In this document: positions 24,202-35,288 of the stretch, in pieces
How positions within the stretch are numbered: the stretch's first letter is position 1
How the letters are laid out: each line of letters begins with the position of its first letter
Assembly (NCBI GenBank): GCA_003697105.1
Contig: RFFQ01000040.1
Span: 1-41,989 of the forward strand
Direction of reading: 5' to 3'
DNA length: 41,989 nt
DNA from: Gemmatimonadota bacterium
GTDB lineage: Bacteria; 4572-55; J002
The notes under the pieces: model-generated
What the model was told of the DNA's origin: nothing
Database searches by the model: none
The model's input: only the letters and a program-made list of their open reading frames with translations
Program-made: the position numbers and the translations under genes

Positions 24202-24230
24202 TTGCCTTCTGTAGGGGCATGTGATATAGT
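24202..24230 (+). promoter_or_regulatory. Promoter of the subtilisin-like protease gene
   Basis: TTGCCT (24202-24207), 17 bases, TATAGT (24225-24230, 5 of 6). The leader is about 35 bases and contains a GAGGT ribosome site before ATG 24272. Confidence 0.6.
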
Positions 24231-24271
24231 TCTAACCCAAATTTTGACCCCTATTCACATGAGGTAATTTT

Positions 24272-27200
24272 ATGCCTAAAACGATGCAACGAACGGTACT
24301 TACAGTACTTTCTCTACTATTGGTACTTGGATCGCTTCACGCCGCGGAGATTCTTCCCGGTAAGATGGTAGTTAAATTCAAAGACCCGCAACTCCGCGCC
24401 ACAACCCTCGCCGAACTCAACCCCCTCACAGCGGCTCCGGCGTTCCCCCACTTTAGCTCTCGACACCCGCTAGCCCGTATTTACACGCTGACCTTCCCGG
24501 AATCAACGGATATTGAAACTCTGACCGGGCGCCTCGCCACAGATGCCAATATCGAATATGCAGAACCACTGTACGTCCATCACACCTATCGATTAAGCCA
24601 GCCAGCGGATTTACGGCAGTGCCGACCCAATGATGAATATGCGAATCTGGACCCCGAAGACCCCGAATACCAGTGGGCGTTGGATAAAATGGAAATGTTC
24701 GAGGCGTGGTGTACCACCACCGGTGACCCCAATGTTCTGATTGCGATTATCGATACCGGAATGGATATGGATCACCCCGATCTGGTGGATCAGTATTATG
24801 TAAATCCCAATGAGATTGAAAATGGCATTGATGATGATCAAAATGGACTGGTGGATGATCTGACCGGCTGGGATTTGGTGGATGGGGATAATGATCCTCA
24901 AGGTACGGCAACACATGGCACAATGGTGGGCGGAATTGCCAGTGCCGTGACCAATAACAGCATCGGTATTGCCGGTATCGGATACAGTTGCGCCTTGTTG
25001 CCAATCCGGGCGGGACAAAGTACAGACATCACATTTGGCTATCAAGGGATACTCTATGCGGCAGTGATGGGCGCCGACATCATCAATTGTAGTTGGGGGC
25101 GGTCCGGACGCTACAGTCACTTTGAAAATGATATTTTGCAAACGGTTACGGAGATGGGGTCTCTCGTCATTGCCGCCGCCGGTAATGAGGGAACAGACGC
25201 ATTGCATTGGCCCGCCGCCTATGAAAATGTGCTCAGTGTAGGAAATACCAATGAAAACGATGTACTGGTCAGCAATTCCAATTATGGCACGTGGTTGGAT
25301 GTGTGCGCGCCGGGAGCCTCGATTCGCACGACTCACGTAAACGGTGGGTACACCACCAGCGGGGGAACATCCCTTGCCGCCCCCCAAGTTGCCGGTCTGG
25401 CGGGGTTGGTCAAAAGTCTGCATCCAGATTGGACACCCCAGCAGATTGCCGCCCAAATTATTGCCACCGCAGACCCGATTGACTCGTTTAATCTGGAACA
25501 ACTTGCCGGAAAACTGGGTTCTGGACGGGTGAATGGACGCCGTGCCGTAACTGAAACTACCGAGTTTGTCCGCTATGAACACTACCAGATTAATGACCCC
25601 GACGGTGATGGCGTGGTGGAACGCAATGAACTGGAACAATCCCTAGAACTTGCCGTTACCTTGCGTAGCCTGCTCAGTGATGTTCCTAATGTGACCGGGA
25701 CACTTACCACAAACGATGAATTTGTGAGCATCACGGATGGCTCGGCGACGTTTGGCACACTGGTTCAAAATCAATTGCAGAGCAATGACGCCGATCCTTT
25801 CCAAATAGTTGCTTCTGTTACCACTCCCAACCACCACCGGGTTGAGTTTGAGCTGGAAATCACGGCAGATGGAGGCTTTCACACGACGGATCGATTCGCG
25901 ATCTACCTCAAACCTTCTTATCGCCAACACCGGGTCGGTGCGATTGATTGTGCCGTTTCGGATCGGGGTGTAAGTGGTTGGGGTTACCTTGCCAGTAACG
26001 ATCTGGAAGTGATCGGTATGCGCTATCCTCAAGACCGCCCATGGGATTTTGGGTTTGGGGGTTCTTTAGTTGTCGGAGCCAGTGTGGATTGGATGGCAGA
26101 AGGCTATGGGAATAATACAAGCGACCCCAACGCTTGGACAACAACCGCCGATGGAAGTTTGATCCTTTCCAGCTCTGAACAAGCCGATGAAAGCGGCATT
26201 GCGGTATATGAGGCGGAAAGTGCCGCCGGCGAGAGTTATCGCGTCACACAAACCACCTTCGCCTGGGCAGATGCACCCAACAATGATTTTGTGATTTACC
26301 GCTTTCGCCTCCGCAACACGGGTGAACATCCACTAACCAACGTCCACGCCGGTTATTTTTGGGATTTTGATGTCCCCGGCGATATTTACGGTTTCTCAGA
26401 AAATCTGGCAGATTTTGATGAGGCGCTGGACGTGGGCTATGCGTACCATGCCACCCGGGATACCTTACCCTACGCCGGTTTGCAACTGCTCAGCGAGACG
26501 GCGTATGCCTTCCGGGTGATTAGTAATTCCACAGATGTGTACCCGACGGGTGATATTTCCGACCGGAAATTATATGAATATCTGGGGGTGAACGAGCCAA
26601 TCATCCAAAGCCAGCCCATGGATTTGAGCTTACTGCTGGGAGTGGCTCCCTTTGACTTGGCGGTTGGAGAAGCAAAAGACCTCGCGTTTGCCTTTCTTGC
26701 CGGGGATGACCTCGCCGATCTGCAAGCGAACGCTCAAGCCGCCCGCGAGATTTATAGCACACTGACCATCCCAGATTTGGTCGTCACGCCCGAATCGTAT
26801 GATTTTGGGGTCGTGCCGGTCGGCGAAAATCGCACTGCCACCTTTACCCTACGGAATGAAGGCACCGCCGACCTCACAATTGACCAAATTACGATTACCG
26901 GCACTCACGCCACAGCATTTGAGCTGACTCGCGGCGGAAATACCACCCTCCTAACGCCCAACCAATCCGCCGAACTGGACGTTCAATTTAGCCCGATCCA
27001 ATCCGGTATGCACAATGCCCAAGTGGTGATTCAAGTGGGGAATAGCTCGGAGGCCATCCTGTTGGGCGGCATCGGTTTGAGCGAGAATGAAGCCGTTTTG
27101 CAAATTGAACCGGAACAACTCGATTTCGGCGCCGTTTTACTGGGCACGACCGTTACCAAACAGTTAGTTCTTACAAATGCCGGTAATACGGATTTAAGCA

Positions 27201-27703
27201 TTCAAAAGATGACGATCCGTGGTGCGAATTTTCGGGATTTTGAACTGGTTAGCCCGCAAACATGGATAATTTCTCCCAATCTGTCCGCAACCATTACCCT
27301 CGAATTTACACCACAAACCGAGGGTTCAAAGTCTGCCCTGTTAGAAATTACCAGCAATGCGTTTTCCAGTCCTGACGAGGTGAATCTGAGCGGTGATGTC
27401 GCCATTTTTGAGGGACCGTGCCCGAACCCGCACTCCCGTACCGAACATGGGGCACGCCCGGTCATTTTTGAGTATCTTGATGCCGCTTCCACGGTACAAC
27501 TTTTTACACTCGATGGCGATCTCGTCCGGGAAGCCGGACCGGCAGATATTGATACGGGGCTTACGTGTGACGGACAATCGAGCTTGGTCTGGAAATGGGA
27601 TACCACCAATGCGAACGGCACTCCGGTTGCCCCCGGAGTGTACGTTTACGTGATTTCTGTTTCCGGCACTATCAAAACCGGCAAAGTGGCAATCTTACGG
27701 TAA
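24272..27703 (+). CDS. Secreted subtilisin-like (S8) serine protease with HYDIN-like and FlgD-like domains
   Basis: The 1143-residue protein has a signal peptide (1-24, ending SLHAAE), an inhibitor-like propeptide (about 25-110), and an S8 catalytic domain with the full tetrad: D161 (IIDTGMD), H215 (THGTMVGG), oxyanion N305 (AAAGNEG), S367 (GGTSLAAP). Acidic loops (DDDQNGLVDD; PDGDGVVERNE) suggest calcium sites. A long beta-rich middle follows, then two choice-of-anchor-D/HYDIN-type repeats (about 836-930 and 944-1040; YDFGVVPVGENRT, LDFGAVLLGTTVT). A C-terminal FlgD-like Ig domain (WDTTNANGTPVAPGVYVY) ends in KVAILR, a layout typical of surface-sorted proteins in Bacteroidetes-like phyla. 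Likely an extracellular nutrient protease. Confidence 0.95.
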   Translation: MPKTMQRTVLTVLSLLLVLGSLHAAEILPGKMVVKFKDPQLRATTLAELNPLTAAPAFPHFSSRHPLARIYTLTFPESTDIETLTGRLATDANIEYAEPLYVHHTYRLSQPADLRQCRPNDEYANLDPEDPEYQWALDKMEMFEAWCTTTGDPNVLIAIIDTGMDMDHPDLVDQYYVNPNEIENGIDDDQNGLVDDLTGWDLVDGDNDPQGTATHGTMVGGIASAVTNNSIGIAGIGYSCALLPIRAGQSTDITFGYQGILYAAVMGADIINCSWGRSGRYSHFENDILQTVTEMGSLVIAAAGNEGTDALHWPAAYENVLSVGNTNENDVLVSNSNYGTWLDVCAPGASIRTTHVNGGYTTSGGTSLAAPQVAGLAGLVKSLHPDWTPQQIAAQIIATADPIDSFNLEQLAGKLGSGRVNGRRAVTETTEFVRYEHYQINDPDGDGVVERNELEQSLELAVTLRSLLSDVPNVTGTLTTNDEFVSITDGSATFGTLVQNQLQSNDADPFQIVASVTTPNHHRVEFELEITADGGFHTTDRFAIYLKPSYRQHRVGAIDCAVSDRGVSGWGYLASNDLEVIGMRYPQDRPWDFGFGGSLVVGASVDWMAEGYGNNTSDPNAWTTTADGSLILSSSEQADESGIAVYEAESAAGESYRVTQTTFAWADAPNNDFVIYRFRLRNTGEHPLTNVHAGYFWDFDVPGDIYGFSENLADFDEALDVGYAYHATRDTLPYAGLQLLSETAYAFRVISNSTDVYPTGDISDRKLYEYLGVNEPIIQSQPMDLSLLLGVAPFDLAVGEAKDLAFAFLAGDDLADLQANAQAAREIYSTLTIPDLVVTPESYDFGVVPVGENRTATFTLRNEGTADLTIDQITITGTHATAFELTRGGNTTLLTPNQSAELDVQFSPIQSGMHNAQVVIQVGNSSEAILLGGIGLSENEAVLQIEPEQLDFGAVLLGTTVTKQLVLTNAGNTDLSIQKMTIRGANFRDFELVSPQTWIISPNLSATITLEFTPQTEGSKSALLEITSNAFSSPDEVNLSGDVAIFEGPCPNPHSRTEHGARPVIFEYLDAASTVQLFTLDGDLVREAGPADIDTGLTCDGQSSLVWKWDTTNANGTPVAPGVYVYVISVSGTIKTGKVAILR

Positions 27704-27751
27704 ATCAATAGACGTTTCATATTCATTCCATCATGCAACATGAGGTTAAAT

Positions 27752-29974
<2,223 letters not shown>

Positions 29975-30011
29975 CTCATTTTTAAGGGAAGATTTGGAGG
30001 AGGAAATCCAG

Positions 30012-31361
30012 ATGTTTAATTATCACGAAGCAATGCGCCGGGCACTGGCGTATCCGGGACAGGTAAAGTATGAACTGGATTCGTATGATTACTATTTTCA
30101 GCAGGAATTGGATCAAACCCCGATTCCCAATTTTCACCTGAACAAGAAAATTCATGCGGTCTATCCGGTGTTTGATGAAAAATACACCCTGTTTAAGCGC
30201 TTCAGCGAAGGGCTTTTCCGTATTTTTGAAAAAGTAGCAGAAGAACGCTTTCAGGAGATCACCGCCGGGAAGGATGATTTCGGATTTTCGGAATTTGAAC
30301 AACGGTTGGTCAAAGTGCGCCCTCGTTCCGGACGGTTGATCCGCCATTTGCGCTTTGATGCCATCTATTCCCCGTCTTACGAAAAGATCGTGATCTTGGA
30401 ATGCAATCCCGAAAATCCCGGCGGGATGTGGGATAACGACTTTGCCGTCAGTTGCATGGCACGCAATATGTCCAAGCTGTATCAAGGAATTTTTGCACCG
30501 GACGGAGACTGGTCAAAAATCAATTACAACAAACAAAAAGATATGCTGATCAATTCCATCGTGGACGCCCACCAGACCATGTTTGGCAAACCACCGGTGA
30601 CCATTGCCATCGGGCTATTCCCAGAAGATGACGGGCACTTTATCGCCCATTGTCAGGCGCTTTACATGCGACAAAAAGGCTTCAACGCGATTGTGGTCAA
30701 TCCGGCGGAACTGCGCTACCATGAGGGCAAAGTGTACGCCCCAGATAATACCCCCATTGATGTTCTTTTCCGTGGATTCCTGATTTTTGAAGCCAATAAT
30801 CACGCCCATGAACTGGATCAATTTTTGGCGGCATACGAAAATCAAGATTTATGCGTGGTCCCGCCGATGAGCGATGCGCTGGTCAATTCCAAAACCTTGA
30901 TCGCCGAAATCCCAACGCGCTACCGCCACCTGCTCACCGATGAAGAATATGCCCTAACCCAAGAGTTTTTCCCCGAAACCCACGTCCTTACCCCAGATAA
31001 TTACGACCGATTTATGAGCGACCTGATGAACTGGGTCATTAAACCGGGCGAAGGTTACGGCGGTTTTGGCGTGTTAGTGGGGCGGGAATCGTTCGATAAG
31101 GAATTGCCAAGCAAAGCGGATGTTGCCAACGGGCATTGGGTCGCACAGCGCTATTACCCGCATGAAACCATCAAAGCACCCTATTATCATTATGAGAACG
31201 GCACTGTCTCGATTGAGACAATCAATGTGGTTATCGGTACTCTTTGCATCTTGGGCAAATATACCGGTACCTTGGTCCGCGGGGCGTTAGGGAACGTAAT
31301 TAACACCCATCAAGGGGCCGAAATTTTGACCCCATTTGACCCCGACTATTGGGTAAAATAA
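30012..31361 (+). CDS. ATP-grasp-fold ligase, probably circularly permuted
   Basis: The 449-residue protein shows ATP-grasp-like motifs in permuted order. An acidic, metal-type loop ILECNPENPGGMWDNDF comes first (about residues 130-146), and a glycine-rich lysine loop WVIKPGEGYGGFGVLVG (K344) comes late, as in glutathionylspermidine-synthase-like and DUF404-type ATP-grasps. It then continues WVAQRYYPHETIKAPYY and ends LVRGALGNVINTHQGA. Such enzymes join a carboxylate, activated as acyl-phosphate, to an amine. The start is ATG 30012, with GGAGGAGG 8 bases upstream; a longer frame overlaps icd. A terminator follows the gene. I do not recognise a characterised orthologue; substrate unknown. Confidence 0.7.
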   Translation: MFNYHEAMRRALAYPGQVKYELDSYDYYFQQELDQTPIPNFHLNKKIHAVYPVFDEKYTLFKRFSEGLFRIFEKVAEERFQEITAGKDDFGFSEFEQRLVKVRPRSGRLIRHLRFDAIYSPSYEKIVILECNPENPGGMWDNDFAVSCMARNMSKLYQGIFAPDGDWSKINYNKQKDMLINSIVDAHQTMFGKPPVTIAIGLFPEDDGHFIAHCQALYMRQKGFNAIVVNPAELRYHEGKVYAPDNTPIDVLFRGFLIFEANNHAHELDQFLAAYENQDLCVVPPMSDALVNSKTLIAEIPTRYRHLLTDEEYALTQEFFPETHVLTPDNYDRFMSDLMNWVIKPGEGYGGFGVLVGRESFDKELPSKADVANGHWVAQRYYPHETIKAPYYHYENGTVSIETINVVIGTLCILGKYTGTLVRGALGNVINTHQGAEILTPFDPDYWVK

Positions 31362-31395
31362 CACCGGTGCAAGTGGATTGGATTGCTTGGCGATT

Positions 31396-31429
31396 AAAAG
31401 GGCATGGAATCCCGTCCATGCCCTTTTTT
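31396..31429 (+). terminator. Intrinsic terminator after the first ATP-grasp gene
   Basis: AAAAGGGCATGGA (31396-31408), 6-base loop, TCCATGCCCTTTT (31415-31427), 13 bp, with six T residues (31424-31429). It lies 34 bases after the ATP-grasp stop. Confidence 0.93.
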
Positions 31430-31430
31430 A

Positions 31431-31459
31431 TTGAAATCTGATGCCCCGTGTGCTAAATT
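31431..31459 (+). promoter_or_regulatory. Promoter directly after the terminator
   Basis: TTGAAA (31431-31436), 17 bases, TAAATT (31454-31459). It starts one base after the T-run of the preceding terminator and would drive the fusion gene at 31509. Confidence 0.6.
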
Positions 31460-31508
31460 CAACGTCACCTGTCCCATTGTTGGTCTCTTCCCTCTAAATA
31501 GGTCGGTT

Positions 31509-33971
31509 ATGCGCGGAAAAATCATTTGTAGCAGTCACAACATCAATCGGGAGGCATTTATCCATCGTTTTCGCGATTTGATTGCCTCCACGAACCATTT
31601 TGACCCCAAAGTACGGCGCACCAAAAAAGTACTGCTCATCACTGCCGGCTGGCAAACGGCAGAGTACGAAGAAAGCCACCTCAAACGTGCCCTCAACCGG
31701 ATTGGTATTGAGTCTCGATATGATGCCCACGGGTACGACATCAATATCCAAAATCTGGCGATTTACCATCAATTTAACCGGTTCAAAGCCCATTCCAGCA
31801 AAATTTATCAGGAATATCACGAAAAACAGGAGACGATCAAGCACATCAAAGAATTCTATCGCACCAAAAATACCGGCATGATTGAAACCTATTGGGAACA
31901 GGTCGATTTGGTGCGAAAGTACTTCCCCGACATGAACCTGCGCGATATTCTGGGATACAAAATCGATCAACCGCGCGGTGATTTGACCGGTTTGCCACTG
32001 CCAGAGGTGCAAAAACTCTATTTTTGCCAGCAAGTGCAAAATACCTTGCGGAATGTGATTCAATATGACGAGATGATGGTCAACACGATTGAGGAGATTG
32101 AATCCTATTTTGTGGCACATTCCAACGTCAAACAAGATGCTCTTTACCAACAAATTCGGAATGATCTGCAACAGCGCATCCTTTCCAGTAACTCGATCTT
32201 CATCTTTGGGGGACACACGACGGTGCTGATGAACCGCCTCCGCTTTTTTGACTTGAAGGAGACGTTGATCGAAGCCCTCAACCGCGGGACAAACTTCTTT
32301 ACGGTCGGTTCCGGGGCGGAAATTTTATGCGATAAATTGATCCTGTACAATAACCATCCGGATCGCCGCACGCCCCGCGAAACCTTCGAGTTTCATGATA
32401 ACGGCTTAGGATTAATCAGCCATCTGCAAATCCTACCCCCCAACGTTTCGCAAATCAATATTGAAGACGCCGACCTGCGCACCCATATCGCGAATCGATT
32501 TAATAGCCATACCTGCGTCTTACTGGATAAAGATTCCTATCTTTACATAGAAGCCCGCCCGGAGACGAACCAATACGAAGAAACAACGACAGAGCAACGG
32601 TACATTGCCCTCGGTGAGACCGATTATCTCTACATTTTTAATAAATCCGGTGAGTTGGAGCGGAAACATGCCGGCGAGGAACTTTTCCCGGGCAAATCGC
32701 GACGGATTACAACCTCGCTGGTCCATCGCGATGCCTCACCCCGCTTGAAAGCGTTGATCAGCCGGGTGCACCATGTCCAGCGAATCAAATACGGTAACAT
32801 CAACGAGGTTGTCCAACAATTCATCCAAAATGAGACCTTCCCCCTTACTGATGGCTATACCACAACATTTTTCTATTTTGATCCCCATCATACCGTCAAA
32901 TCGGTCTATCTCTACAGTTCCATTGGGCACGATGATGACGATCTGGTCTTTTACCAGTACAAAAATACGGGGATTTTTTACCTGCCGATGAAATTTCAAC
33001 CGGTTTCACGGTTGGAATATAAATTGATGTTAGATTACGGGAATCAGCAGTACCGGGAGATACTAGACCCGTACCATTCGCACTGGGCATACGGGCCGTT
33101 TGGTCCGAAATCCGTTATGGTTACTCCGGATTACCGGCGTGCGGCGATGGCAGAATATCATGAGACACACCCTCACGGCACACTGGAGGAAGTCATTTTC
33201 CCCAGCCGGATAATGGGGGATCAACGACAATTTCAATTGTACACCCCGCCGGATTATCAGCCGGATACCCCTTATCCGCTGGTGATCTTCCATGACGGGT
33301 ATGATTATCTTCAGTTTTCGGCCCTCAAAACCATTTTGGATAACTTGATTCATTACCAGTTGATCCGTCCGGTTGTGGCGGTTTTTTCCAAGCCGGTACA
33401 CCGCTTTGAGGAATACGGCGCGAATCCAAAATATGCCCAGTTCATGGTAGAAGAGGTGATAGCGCACGCCCGCCAACGGCGGAACATATCCTCCAATCCC
33501 GTCGACATTTGCACGGTTGGAGCCAGTTTAGGGGGTGTCGTCTCCCTGTATCTATTCGATCAATATCCCGATGTGTTTGGCGGAGTGATCGCGCAATCCG
33601 GCTCATTTTTTATGAATCAAGAAGGATTCGGCTGGGCAAAAGACCGTGCCCCCCGCATCGTCAATTTTGTGGAACGCTTTACGGTCACCCCTCCCCAGCA
33701 CGATCCCAAAATTGTACTGACCTGCGGGCGATTTGAAGGGCTAATCTACATCAACCGGGTTATGGCAGAACGGCTAGACCAACTGGGCTATAATTACCGG
33801 TACATCGAAAACAATGATGGGCATACCTGGGTGGGTTGGTCTGATTTGATGCCTACGGCCCTCCGCAATATATTCGGAACGTTGACCACCGCCACCGGCG
33901 ATCTCATCACACCGGCGGGGATCATCAGCCTTAACAGCGAGGTACAACTGCCAATGGTGCAGTTTCACTAA
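31509..33971 (+). CDS. Fusion of an S51/cyanophycinase-like domain with an enterochelin-esterase-like domain
   Basis: The 820-residue protein has two enzyme-like halves. The first (about 35-400) follows the S51 peptidase plan: VLLITAGWQ, a long helical insert, SIFIFGGHTTVLMNRL, a nucleophile-elbow-like FTVGSGAEIL (S268), GLGLISHLQIL, and DKDSYLYIE. The elbow deviates from the usual GTSAGA. The second has an E-set-like segment (about 435-540, FFYFDPHHTVKSVYLYS) and an esterase-D/Fes-type hydrolase: LEEVIFPSRIMG, LVIFHDGYDY, nucleophile S673 in GASLGG, acidic E743 candidate, H772 in DGHTW. The start is ATG 31509, downstream of the terminator and promoter; earlier starts lie in the terminator. 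No signal peptide, so cytoplasmic. Likely cleaves a peptide or ester made by the flanking ATP-grasps. Confidence 0.7.
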   Translation: MRGKIICSSHNINREAFIHRFRDLIASTNHFDPKVRRTKKVLLITAGWQTAEYEESHLKRALNRIGIESRYDAHGYDINIQNLAIYHQFNRFKAHSSKIYQEYHEKQETIKHIKEFYRTKNTGMIETYWEQVDLVRKYFPDMNLRDILGYKIDQPRGDLTGLPLPEVQKLYFCQQVQNTLRNVIQYDEMMVNTIEEIESYFVAHSNVKQDALYQQIRNDLQQRILSSNSIFIFGGHTTVLMNRLRFFDLKETLIEALNRGTNFFTVGSGAEILCDKLILYNNHPDRRTPRETFEFHDNGLGLISHLQILPPNVSQINIEDADLRTHIANRFNSHTCVLLDKDSYLYIEARPETNQYEETTTEQRYIALGETDYLYIFNKSGELERKHAGEELFPGKSRRITTSLVHRDASPRLKALISRVHHVQRIKYGNINEVVQQFIQNETFPLTDGYTTTFFYFDPHHTVKSVYLYSSIGHDDDDLVFYQYKNTGIFYLPMKFQPVSRLEYKLMLDYGNQQYREILDPYHSHWAYGPFGPKSVMVTPDYRRAAMAEYHETHPHGTLEEVIFPSRIMGDQRQFQLYTPPDYQPDTPYPLVIFHDGYDYLQFSALKTILDNLIHYQLIRPVVAVFSKPVHRFEEYGANPKYAQFMVEEVIAHARQRRNISSNPVDICTVGASLGGVVSLYLFDQYPDVFGGVIAQSGSFFMNQEGFGWAKDRAPRIVNFVERFTVTPPQHDPKIVLTCGRFEGLIYINRVMAERLDQLGYNYRYIENNDGHTWVGWSDLMPTALRNIFGTLTTATGDLITPAGIISLNSEVQLPMVQFH

Positions 33972-34016
33972 ACACGATCCAGCCTTGAACCTAAAACGTA
34001 CAAAAAAGGAGGAGTT

Positions 34017-35246
34017 ATGCGTCACGTTGTCTTTTATTCGCCTCATTTTGGGGAAAATACGCTGCGGTTTGTGTGGCCCATCCGGCGCCACATGCCGGAT
34101 GTGAATCTCATCGGCATTGGACAAGACCCTCCCGAGTATATTGAGAGTTTAGGTGGGGCATTTAACGAATTTTATCGTGTGGAGGATGCCACCCAGCAAG
34201 ACCAACTGGAAGCAGTGATTCGGGCACTCTCTACCGACCGCCAAATCCACGCCTTGCTCAATATTCAGGAACAACTCCAGATGCTCATCGCGCGGGTACG
34301 GGAACGGTTTGGTATTCCCGGTATCTACCCGGAGACCATGCACAAATTCCGTGATAAAGCCCACATGAAGCGGGTCTTAAAGGAAAATAATATCCGCTGT
34401 GCAGATTATCGGCGCGTGAATTCCGAAGCCGAAGCCCGCCAATTTGCGGAAGAAAACGGCTATCCCTTTGTCCTCAAGCCACTCAAAGGAGCGGGATCGG
34501 TGGATACGTTCGTGGTGTTCAACCAGTTGGAATTTGATAATTATCTGAGACAGATGGATATTACTCCAGAAACACCGGCAATTATGGAAGAGTTTATCCT
34601 CGGTCAGGAAGGCTCTTTTGATACGTTGACCTTGAATGGGGAAATCAAGTATTATGGCATCAACCACTACTACCCCACCCCGCTGGATGCCATGCGCAAC
34701 CCTTGGATACAACCGATTTACATTTTTAATCATGAATTGGTGGATAGCCCCGAACTGGAAGATGTCCGGGAAGTGGGACGCCGCGTGATTGAGGTGTTTG
34801 CACCGGGGACATCCATCACCCACATGGAGTGGTTCCGGCGCCAATCGGATGGAAAAATTTATGTCGGGGAAATTGCCGCACGTCCCGGCGGAAAACCGAT
34901 TATCGATCTGCATAATTTCGCCCAAGATATCGACTTATACCGGGCTTGGGGCGAACTCATGATCAATCACCGGGTTGATTTAAATGCGGAGCGAAAATAC
35001 AGTGCCGGCTGCGCCCATTTGCGGGCACAAGGTCCTAAGGGTGGGCGCATTCGCGAAATTCACGGTGTCGAGCAGGTACGGCAAGCAGTCGGGCGCTATA
35101 TCGTGGATGAACTGATCCCGCCCATCGGGAGCGAGAAAACCGAATCCTACATTGGCGAAGGGCACTACTACTGCCGCGGAAAACGGTTCGACGAAGTCTT
35201 CAGTGCGCTGCGTTATATCGTGGAAACCATCCGAATCTACTGTTGA
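34017..35246 (+). CDS. ATP-grasp ligase (carbamoyl-phosphate-synthetase-like fold)
   Basis: The 409-residue protein has a standard ATP-grasp order: an N-terminal Rossmann-like part (VVFYSPHFGENTLRFVW), a central helix with HKFRDKAHMKRVLKENNI, the ATP lysine K154 in FVLKPLKGAGSVDTFVV, the acidic hinge AIMEEFILGQEGSFD, and the metal site VGEIAARPGG. It matches amino-acid ligases such as those joining amino acids in dipeptide or siderophore-like products, and is unlike its permuted neighbour. A GGAGGAG site 4-5 bases before ATG 34017 supports the start. It follows the fusion gene by 45 bases with no terminator, so they are co-transcribed. Substrates unknown. Confidence 0.8.
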   Translation: MRHVVFYSPHFGENTLRFVWPIRRHMPDVNLIGIGQDPPEYIESLGGAFNEFYRVEDATQQDQLEAVIRALSTDRQIHALLNIQEQLQMLIARVRERFGIPGIYPETMHKFRDKAHMKRVLKENNIRCADYRRVNSEAEARQFAEENGYPFVLKPLKGAGSVDTFVVFNQLEFDNYLRQMDITPETPAIMEEFILGQEGSFDTLTLNGEIKYYGINHYYPTPLDAMRNPWIQPIYIFNHELVDSPELEDVREVGRRVIEVFAPGTSITHMEWFRRQSDGKIYVGEIAARPGGKPIIDLHNFAQDIDLYRAWGELMINHRVDLNAERKYSAGCAHLRAQGPKGGRIREIHGVEQVRQAVGRYIVDELIPPIGSEKTESYIGEGHYYCRGKRFDEVFSALRYIVETIRIYC

Positions 35247-35288
35247 TGGGTACAGCGAAGCACCAGACATCACCAAACTCAAATTTCA

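Noticed and set aside
24611-25639. A 342-codon open frame on the minus strand inside the protease gene
   Set aside because: It mirrors the codon pattern of the protease, has no ribosome site and encodes a His/Ile-rich sequence with no family resemblance. The plus-strand protease has a full catalytic tetrad.
29982-30485. Minus-strand frame of 167 codons opposite the first ATP-grasp gene
   Set aside because: It is antisense to a gene with a strong ribosome site and conserved motifs, and shows no motif of its own.
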